Below are positions 56,332 through 61,477 of a stretch of 64,000 nt of DNA, in pieces. The notes beneath the pieces were generated by a model, which was not told where the DNA came from, made no database searches, and saw nothing but the letters and a program-made list of their open reading frames with translations. Origin of the DNA: Micromonospora sp. PLK6-60 (GTDB lineage Bacteria; Actinomycetota; Actinomycetes; Mycobacteriales; Micromonosporaceae); the NCBI RefSeq assembly GCF_019890675.1, contig NZ_JAIOAA010000006.1:1-64000 (forward strand), read 5' to 3'. A program made the position numbers and the translations under genes. How positions within the stretch are numbered: the stretch's first letter is position 1; each line of letters begins with the position of its first letter.

Positions 56332-57890
56332 GCGGCACCCGGTTGAAGGTCGGCACCGGCCCGGAGAGCATCCGCGCGCTCAAAGCCGCGCTGGTCGACG
56401 GGCTGCTCCCGGACACGTACGTGTCCGCCGGGCAGCTGGTGCACATGGAAGCCGTCTCCGGCGAGCTGGCCCCGGCCGCCGATGAGGATTCGCCGCTGCC
56501 GGTGTCGGCCAGCGTCATCAACCCCGCCGGGCTGGCCGGGCTGCTCGCCGAGCACGCCTACGTCTACCGGATGCGCACCCGCAAAGGCGACGGCGGCGAC
56601 CCGGAACCCTACGAAGAGGAAACCACCCCTTCCCGGGAAGTCCTGTCCTCAGTGCTGGCCGGGAAGACGTGGCCGGGTGTGGCGCCGCTACGCGGCATCA
56701 TCGGCGCACCCGTGCTGCGCCGTGACGGCACCCTGTTGCAGACCCCCGGCTACGACCGCACCACCGGCCTCTACCTCGCCTCGAAAGTCGCCCTGCCCAC
56801 CGTGCCCGACGCGCCCACGGCCGAGCAGGTCGCGGAGGCGCGCACGTTCCTGCTCGGCCGATTCCTCCGCGACTTCCCCTGGGCCAGCGCGGCAGACCGG
56901 GCGAACTACGTGGCGCTGTTGGCCACGCCGATCCTGCGGCACTTCACCCGATCCCTGACCCCGTTCGCGCTCATCGACGCCACCATGCCCTCATCCGGCA
57001 AAACGATCCTCACCGCCGGCCCCGGCATGCTCTACGGGCAGCGCGTCATGAACTGGGCCTACTCCGACGAAGAACTCCGCAAGTCCATCACCGCCGTGTT
57101 TGCCGAACAGGTCGGCGTGGTCATCTGGGACAACCTCGCCGAAGGCACCGTCATCGACTCCGCCGTGCTCGCCCAGCTCGTCACCAACGGCGTGTGGTCC
57201 GACCGGCAACTCGGCGCATCCCGCAACATCGCCACCGTCAACGACCGGCTATGGATGGCCACCGGCAACAACCTGCAAGTCGGCGGAGACATGGCCTCCC
57301 GCACCGTCCGAGTGCACCTCGACCCGGACATGCCCCGCCCCGAGCTGCGCGACCAATCCGGGTTCGGCATCCCACACCTCGACCAATGGATCACCATTCC
57401 GGCCAATCAGCTCACCGTGCTGTGGCACCTGCTGGTGCTGGTGCTCGACTGGACCCGGCAAGGCGCACCCCGCGTCTCCGGGCTGTCGATGCGGCAGTTC
57501 ACCCCGTGGGCGCAAGCACTCGGCGGATTCCTCGCCCACCACGGCATCGACGGATTCCTCACCAACGCCGCCGACGTGCGGGAAATCGATGAAGACGAAA
57601 CGCGCTGGCGCGCGTTCCTCACCACCTGGCATGAGCGCCACGCCGGTCGACCTTTGACCGCCGCTGACCTACGCCGCGACGCCGAACCCATGCACCTCGG
57701 CAGCGACGCCCACGACCCGTGGGACGGCCAGTTCATCACCACCGCCGCCGGCCGACTGCCCAACCCGCTGCAACTCGGCCGGCTGCTCACCGGGCAAGCC
57801 GGACGCTGGCGCGGCGATCACGTCCTACGCACCGGCCGCCACGAACGCGGCAACCGCGCCGTCTTCTGGGTCGAACGCCACCAAGGCTGA
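56328..57890 (+). CDS. Replication helicase / ATPase (D5-like, prim-pol partner)
   Basis: The product is 520 residues. A P-loop ATPase is clear: ATMPSSGKTIL (about 215-225, GxxxxGKT-like with PSSGKT) and a Walker B-like VGVVIWDNLAEG (about 265-276), then a sensor region IATVNDRLWMATGNN and an arginine-rich segment. The N-terminal 190 residues look like the regulatory part of P4-type primase-helicases, and the C-terminal 60 residues like a small winged helix. It would open the origin and drive replication of the excised element with the prim-pol upstream (ATGA overlap). The iteron region that follows is its probable target. Confidence 0.84.
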   Translation: MSGTRLKVGTGPESIRALKAALVDGLLPDTYVSAGQLVHMEAVSGELAPAADEDSPLPVSASVINPAGLAGLLAEHAYVYRMRTRKGDGGDPEPYEEETTPSREVLSSVLAGKTWPGVAPLRGIIGAPVLRRDGTLLQTPGYDRTTGLYLASKVALPTVPDAPTAEQVAEARTFLLGRFLRDFPWASAADRANYVALLATPILRHFTRSLTPFALIDATMPSSGKTILTAGPGMLYGQRVMNWAYSDEELRKSITAVFAEQVGVVIWDNLAEGTVIDSAVLAQLVTNGVWSDRQLGASRNIATVNDRLWMATGNNLQVGGDMASRTVRVHLDPDMPRPELRDQSGFGIPHLDQWITIPANQLTVLWHLLVLVLDWTRQGAPRVSGLSMRQFTPWAQALGGFLAHHGIDGFLTNAADVREIDEDETRWRAFLTTWHERHAGRPLTAADLRRDAEPMHLGSDAHDPWDGQFITTAAGRLPNPLQLGRLLTGQAGRWRGDHVLRTGRHERGNRAVFWVERHQG

Positions 57891-57897
57891 AACCCGC

Positions 57898-58126
57898 TGA
57901 ACCATCTCGGCATCTCGGCATCTCGGCGAAACCAGCACCCTAGCTGCGCAAACAACCTGCCGAGATCAACCACCTAGACAGCCATCGATCTCGGCATCTC
58001 GGCACACCACCTGCCGAGATCACCGCCACTTGCCGAGATCACTCAGCGAACCCGGAACGATCTCGGCACCCGTTTGCCCAGCTCAACGGCACCTTTGCCG
58101 AGATGCCGAGATGCCGAGATGGTTCA
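57898..58126. repeat. Candidate replication origin with 12 ATCTCGGC iterons
   Basis: The octamer ATCTCGGC, or its complement GCCGAGAT, occurs twelve times between 57904 and 58120: three direct copies at the left, single and paired copies in the middle, three inverted copies at the right. The outer blocks (57898-57927 and 58097-58126) are a perfect 30-base inverted repeat. The cluster lies directly after the replication helicase gene. The pattern fits an iteron origin, with extra copies serving copy control. Confidence 0.78.
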
Positions 58127-58174
58127 GCCTCTCCCACAACGAACGCCGACCACCGCGACCAACCCGCGCAGACC

Positions 58175-58262
58175 GGCCCGCTGAGAGCCCCTGAGCCCAA
58201 CCGGCCCATGCCATCACACCGGCGCACCCGAAATCGTGGCTCTGCGGCGCTCTCAGCGGGCC
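58175..58262. repeat. 14-base inverted repeat before xis
   Basis: GGCCCGCTGAGAGC (58175-58188) pairs perfectly with GCTCTCAGCGGGCC (58249-58262) across a 60-base loop. The region is otherwise gene-free. It may be an excisionase site, a terminator or a regulator site for the xis-int unit. Confidence 0.5.
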
Positions 58263-58371
58263 GCCCTAACGACTTCTATCGATCTGCCTGCCGTGCCTAG
58301 CAACTGACCCTCGCCCGACGAGAACGCCAGCCACCGGCGCTCTCAACCCACCGGAACCACGGGGAGAAGCC

Positions 58372-58581
58372 GTGCCCACGCCAGACAACCGCGTTGTCCT
58401 GACCATCGAAGAAGCCGCCCAACGACTCGGCATCGGCCGCACCACGATGTACGCCCTCATCAAGACCGGCCAGATCCGCACCGTCACCATCGGCCGCCTC
58501 CGCCGCATCCCCACCTTCTGCCTCGACGAGTACGTGCGGAACCTGCTCGCCGAACCCACGCCACTCGACCACGCGGCTTGA
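58372..58581 (+). CDS. xis: Excisionase / HTH_17 DNA-binding protein
   Basis: The product is 69 residues. VVLTIEEAAQRLGIGRTTMY (about 8-27) is the MerR-like winged helix of excisionases, followed by ALIKTGQIRTVTIGRLRRIP. Xis bends DNA at the att sites and turns the integrase toward excision. GGGGAGAAGCC precedes the GTG at 58372. The integrase gene starts 16 bases after its stop, the normal Xis-Int order in AICEs. Confidence 0.88.
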   Translation: MPTPDNRVVLTIEEAAQRLGIGRTTMYALIKTGQIRTVTIGRLRRIPTFCLDEYVRNLLAEPTPLDHAA

Positions 58582-58597
58582 CGAAAGGAGCCAGCCA

Positions 58598-59803
58598 ATG
58601 GGACGCAAACCGAACGGCGCATCCAGCATCTACAAAGGCGGCGACGGCTACTGGCACGGCCGCGTGACGGTCGGAGTAAAGGACAACGGCAAGCCGGACC
58701 GGCGGCACGTCCAAGCGAAGACCGAGGCCGAGGTGACCCGCAAGGTCCGCACCCTCGAACGGGAGCGCGACAACGGCACGGTACGGAAGCCGGGGCAGCG
58801 CTGGACGGTCGAGAAGTGGCTTACGCACTGGGTCGAGAACATCGCCGGCCCGGTGGTCCGTACGAACACCTTCGACGGCTACCGGGTCGCCGTCCGCCGG
58901 CACCTCATCCCAGGCGTGGGTGCCCACCGCCTCGACCGCCTAGAGCCAGAGCACCTGGAGAAGCTGTACGGCCGGATGATGGCCAACGGCAGCGCGGCCG
59001 GCACCGCCCACCAGGCGCATCGGACCATCCGCACGGCACTCGGCGAGGCGGTGCGCCGGGGGCATCTCGCCCGGAATCCCGCCGCGCTGGCCAAGCCGCC
59101 GCGCCTCCCGGATTCCGAGGTGCAGCCGTACACCGTTCCCGAGGTGCAGGCGATTCTTCGCGCGGCGGCATCGCGGCGGAATAGCGCCCGGTGGGCCGTA
59201 GCGCTCGCACTCGGACTACGGCAAGGCGAAGCGCTGGGCCTGAAATGGCCGGACGTGGATTTAGACCACGGAACGCTGACTGTGCGACGGGCGCTTCTCC
59301 GGCCGAAGTGGCGGCACGGTTGCGACGGGAAATGCGAGCAGAGGTTGCCCGGCCAATGCCCCGACAGGGTGAACGAACGGCCGGTAGCGGCGGACACCAA
59401 ATCCCGCGCCGGCCGCCGCTCCATCGGCCTGCCGGATGCCCTGATCGAATTACTCCGGCAGCACCGGAAGGAACAGGACGCCGAACGCGAAGCCGCTGCC
59501 CAGCTCTGGCGCGATGAGGGCTGGGTGTTCGCCTCCCCGACCGGTGAGGCGATCCATCAGGCGACGGACTACGACGAATGGAAACGGCTGCTCAAGCTCG
59601 CCGGAGTGCGGGACGGCCGGCTACACGATGCGCGACATACGGCCGCCACCGCGCTCCTGGTCCTCGGCGTCTCCGGCCGCGCCGTGATGGGCATCATGGG
59701 TTGGTCCAACTCGGCGATGGCCGTCCGGTACCAGCACATGACTGACCAGGTGCGCCGTGATATCGCCCAGCAGCTTGGCGGGCTGCTCTGGGGAGACGAG
59801 TGA
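58598..59803 (+). CDS. int: Tyrosine integrase of the AICE
   Basis: The product is 401 residues. An N-terminal arm-binding part (GRKPNGASSIYKGGDGYWHG) and a core-binding part (about 70-170) precede the catalytic domain. The active-site set is visible: Arg in GLRQGEALGLKW (about 207), His-x-x-Arg in HDARHTAATALL (about 342-346), Trp/His in MGWSN, and the nucleophilic Tyr in AVRYQHM (about 378). It recombines attP with the tRNA-Ser(GGA) anticodon arm. AAGGAG precedes the ATG at 58598. A perfect hairpin follows the stop. Confidence 0.93.
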   Translation: MGRKPNGASSIYKGGDGYWHGRVTVGVKDNGKPDRRHVQAKTEAEVTRKVRTLERERDNGTVRKPGQRWTVEKWLTHWVENIAGPVVRTNTFDGYRVAVRRHLIPGVGAHRLDRLEPEHLEKLYGRMMANGSAAGTAHQAHRTIRTALGEAVRRGHLARNPAALAKPPRLPDSEVQPYTVPEVQAILRAAASRRNSARWAVALALGLRQGEALGLKWPDVDLDHGTLTVRRALLRPKWRHGCDGKCEQRLPGQCPDRVNERPVAADTKSRAGRRSIGLPDALIELLRQHRKEQDAEREAAAQLWRDEGWVFASPTGEAIHQATDYDEWKRLLKLAGVRDGRLHDARHTAATALLVLGVSGRAVMGIMGWSNSAMAVRYQHMTDQVRRDIAQQLGGLLWGDE

Positions 59804-59818
59804 AACGTAGCTCTTGAC

Positions 59819-59841
59819 GGGGGCGGCTTATAGCCGCCCCC
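59819..59841. terminator. Terminator between int and the right-end cargo
   Basis: GGGGGCGGCT (59819-59828) pairs with AGCCGCCCCC (59832-59841) around TAT. It lies between the convergent int gene and the minus-strand gene ending at 59860. Confidence 0.85.
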
Positions 59842-59859
59842 CGCTGCGCACGCAAAATG

Positions 59860-60360
59860 CTATTCCTGACCCTTGATCGCGTCGACCAGTTGCTTACGCG
59901 TGTAGTCCCTGCCCAGCTTGGCTTCCCTTTCGCGCTGCATCTGCTGCGCATCCGCCAGAGTGTAGATGGGGCCGCTTTTCGTCCTTGCTACGGGTGAGGG
60001 GAACCAGGGTTGGCGCGACAATTGCTGGACTCTCTGTCTCGAAACGCCTAGCTGGACGGCAATCTCGGCCAGGGTTACAAGCTCAGGTATTTGTTCAGGC
60101 TCTCCATCTTGGTGCATCGAGACGGAGATGGGCTGGATATCTTCTTCTGCCATATTTCGGATCCACTCCACGGCCCGTGCGGCACTCAACAATGCGGAAG
60201 ATGCCGTCCTGCGCCTTACCAGTTGTGTCGCCACAAGAGTTGCCCCTGTGCGCCGCTCAATCACTTTCCAATCGAGGGCCAATCGCTCGTTCTGAACCTT
60301 GGACACCCTACTTGCCGCGGCGGTTTTCGCGAAGTAGATCCGAACGGTCCAATCGCTCAT
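59860..60360 (-). CDS. DNA-binding protein of the AICE right end, unrecognised family
   Basis: The product is 166 residues. The first 100 residues (MSDWTVRIYFAKTAAASRVS and the Arg-rich VIERRTGATLVATQLVRRRT) form an alpha/beta part I cannot name. The C-terminal part is an HTH: VTLAEIAVQLGVSRQRVQQL (about 94-113) with a beta wing, PSPVARTKSGPIYTLADAQQ. The same layout occurs in proteins paired with toxin or immunity genes, but I cannot assign one. Codon use is less GC-rich than the core. It follows the small membrane gene after six bases, so both share a promoter. Confidence 0.7.
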   Translation of the reverse strand: MSDWTVRIYFAKTAAASRVSKVQNERLALDWKVIERRTGATLVATQLVRRRTASSALLSAARAVEWIRNMAEEDIQPISVSMHQDGEPEQIPELVTLAEIAVQLGVSRQRVQQLSRQPWFPSPVARTKSGPIYTLADAQQMQREREAKLGRDYTRKQLVDAIKGQE

Positions 60361-60366
60361 TGCTGC

Positions 60367-60612
60367 TCACCAGCTTCCTGGCTGCTTGTGTGTATCGCTT
60401 GGCTCGGTTAGCCAATAGCAGAGGAAGCCCTGCATCACTGGCAGACTGAGCAAGGTGATAAGTGCATCGTCGGTGCGCTGGTGAACAAGGTGTGCCGATG
60501 CGACAACTGTGGCCGCGATGACGAAGTGTCGGACGGTTATACGCCGCCGGAGGCTCACGTTCGCATCGTTCCAGCGCTCTTCCGGCTGTCGGTCAAATTC
60601 GCTAGTCTTCAT
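60367..60612 (-). CDS. Small membrane protein of the AICE right end
   Basis: The product is 81 residues. A charged N-terminus (MKTSEFDRQPEERWND) precedes two membrane segments (HFVIAATVVASAHLV and ALITLLSLPVMQGFLCYWL). AAGGAG five bases before the ATG at 60612 is a clear ribosome binding site. The upstream leader holds paired operators and a hairpin. A role in entry exclusion or membrane signalling with the DNA-binding partner is possible but unproven. Confidence 0.7.
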   Translation of the reverse strand: MKTSEFDRQPEERWNDANVSLRRRITVRHFVIAATVVASAHLVHQRTDDALITLLSLPVMQGFLCYWLTEPSDTHKQPGSW

Positions 60613-60649
60613 AGCAGCTCCTTGCTTGTTGGAGGGTAGGGAGCATGGC

Positions 60650-60676
60650 GGCGCCCGAGGGACGAGCTCGGGCGCC
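60650..60676 (-). promoter_or_regulatory. Leader hairpin of the right-end cargo operon
   Basis: GGCGCCCGAG (60650-60659) pairs perfectly with CTCGGGCGCC (60667-60676). It lies 38 bases before the membrane protein start and could attenuate the operon. On the minus strand CACAAT near 60683 may be the -10 box. Confidence 0.5.
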
Positions 60677-60774
60677 GTTCCCTATTGTGGGCAGCTCTTC
60701 TCCGGGGCGTCGCACCAAGTGTGCGATTGGGATGCCCCTGCCTGTCGAGTCGCGGGGAATGGGGGTCTGGCCCT

Positions 60775-60808
60775 TGTCGCCGACAAGAAAGCGATTGTCA
60801 CTGACAAC
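60775..60808. promoter_or_regulatory. Paired operators TTGTC-N3-GACAA
   Basis: TTGTC-GCC-GACAA (60775-60787) and TTGTC-ACT-GACAA (60796-60808) have the same spacing and lie 21 bases apart, two helical turns. They are upstream of the right-end cargo operon. The first is part of a 15-base palindrome, CTTGTCGCCGACAAG. This fits cooperative binding of a dimeric repressor. The wider gap 60613-61041 also holds att-arm repeats and the tRNA terminator; I see no gene in it. Confidence 0.65.
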
Positions 60809-60950
60809 CGCTTGTGGCTGCACGGCTCCACGCGCTCGGTGCGGTGGCGGCAGGGTGTCGCTTCGCTGGGCGACCGCTCGCGGGTGGGCTCCTACCCATG
60901 AGTGACCTTGTGGCTGTAGGGCGCGCTCGGAGAGCAAGCGGAGGGGGACT

Positions 60951-60988
60951 GAGACGACAACTGAGACTGCTGCGGCCATGGAGACGAC
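60951..60988 (+). repeat. GAGACGAC repeats near attR
   Basis: GAGACGACAACTGAGA (60951-60966) repeats 44890-44905, and a further GAGACGAC lies at 60981-60988. They flank the tRNA terminator inside the right end of the element and may be arm-type recombinase sites. Confidence 0.5.
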
Positions 60989-60990
60989 TC

Positions 60991-61018
60991 AGGGCCGGTC
61001 CCCGTGGGGGCCGGCCCT
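60991..61018 (-). terminator. Terminator of tRNA-Ser(GGA)
   Basis: AGGGCCGG (60991-60998) pairs with CCGGCCCT (61011-61018). On the minus strand it follows the tRNA 3' end by 24 bases. It is brought by the element and nearly repeats the hairpin at 44691-44717. Confidence 0.78.
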
Positions 61019-61041
61019 GTCGTTCGTGCTGCTCAAGCGAG

Positions 61042-61126
61042 CGGAGGATACGAGATTCGAACTCGTGAGGGTGTGAACCCAACACGCTTTCCAAGCGTGC
61101 GCCCTAGGCCTCTAGGCGAATCCTCC
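61042..61126 (-). tRNA. tRNA-Ser (anticodon GGA); right attachment site (attR)
   Basis: This is an 85-base class II tRNA on the minus strand. GGAGGAT (5' end at 61126) pairs with ATCCTCC (61043-61049), with discriminator G at 61042. The anticodon loop CTTGGAAAG gives GGA, reading UCC and UCU. The 5' half is original chromosome; the 3' half from the anticodon arm on (61042-61095) comes from the element and rebuilds the gene. The 20-base core AACCCAACACGCTTTCCAAG is at 61076-61095. Confidence 0.95.
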
Positions 61127-61207
61127 GCGAGCCAGGATACAGGTCCCGGACGGGCGAGCCACCCCACCACCCCCTGAAGATCGACAAGTCGTCGGGTAGG
61201 CTGGGCA

Positions 61208-61296
61208 CACCCCCCGTGCGGCGTGCATCTCGTGAACCTCCCCAGGGCCGGAAGGCAGCAAGGATAAGCGGGCTCTGACGGGTGCACGGGGGGCCT
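61208..61296 (+). ncRNA. ffs: Signal recognition particle RNA, small bacterial type
   Basis: The ends CCCCCCGTGC and GCACGGGGGG pair, giving a single hairpin of about 88 bases. The universally conserved GGGCCGGAAGGCAGCAAGG, with the GGAA tetraloop bound by Ffh, is at about 61245-61263. TAGGCT at 61196-61201 is a likely -10 box. A short T-run follows. The RNA pairs with Ffh to guide membrane proteins to the translocon. The ffs-dnaX order is common in actinobacteria. Ends are accurate to a few bases. Confidence 0.93.
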
Positions 61297-61332
61297 TTCT
61301 GTCTGTACCGGCTCCGCGGGCGCGGGCGCTCA

Positions 61333-61389
61333 GGTGTTAACAGGGGCCCCTTCCTCTACCGGAAGCGTTAACAAGGGCACCTTCCTTGC
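61333..61389 (-). repeat. Dispersed repeat, copy B (before dnaX)
   Basis: It starts GGTGTTAACAGGGGCCCCTT and ends AACAAGGGCACCTTCCTTGC, with CTCTACCGGAAG in the middle. It is nearly the reverse complement of 31421-31476. It lies between ffs and dnaX and can fold as an imperfect hairpin. The gap 61127-61477 otherwise holds only ffs and its promoter. Confidence 0.75.
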
Positions 61390-61477
61390 ACCTCCTCCTT
61401 GCGTGGTGGGCGGGGTGGTGGGTGGTCAGCCGGCGGCGAGCGGCGCAGAATGGCTCGGTCGAGAGGAGGCGGGACGA

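Larger units (their letters stand above)
44775..61095 (+). mobile_element. Actinobacterial integrative and conjugative element (AICE) in tRNA-Ser(GGA), about 16.3 kb
   Basis: The element is bounded by a 20-base identity, AACCCAACACGCTTTCCAAG, at 44775-44794 and 61076-61095, both inside tRNA-Ser sequence; similarity extends about 85 bases further through the tRNA 3' end and its terminator. It encodes all AICE functions: a tyrosine integrase, an excisionase, a prim-pol plus helicase replication pair, a candidate iteron origin, an FtsK/TraB-type DNA translocase, small membrane (spread-like) proteins and a NUDIX protein comparable with Pif of pSAM2. The right end restores a complete tRNA gene. 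All core genes look intact, so the element may still excise and transfer. The two ends carry AT-richer cargo. Confidence 0.88.

Noticed and set aside
57898..58126. CRISPR array
   Set aside because: The repeated unit is 8 bases in both orientations with irregular spacing; no equal-length spacers and no cas genes.
60602..60979. Minus-strand frame across the operator and leader of the right-end cargo
   Set aside because: It runs through both palindromic operators and the leader hairpin and has no recognisable protein features.
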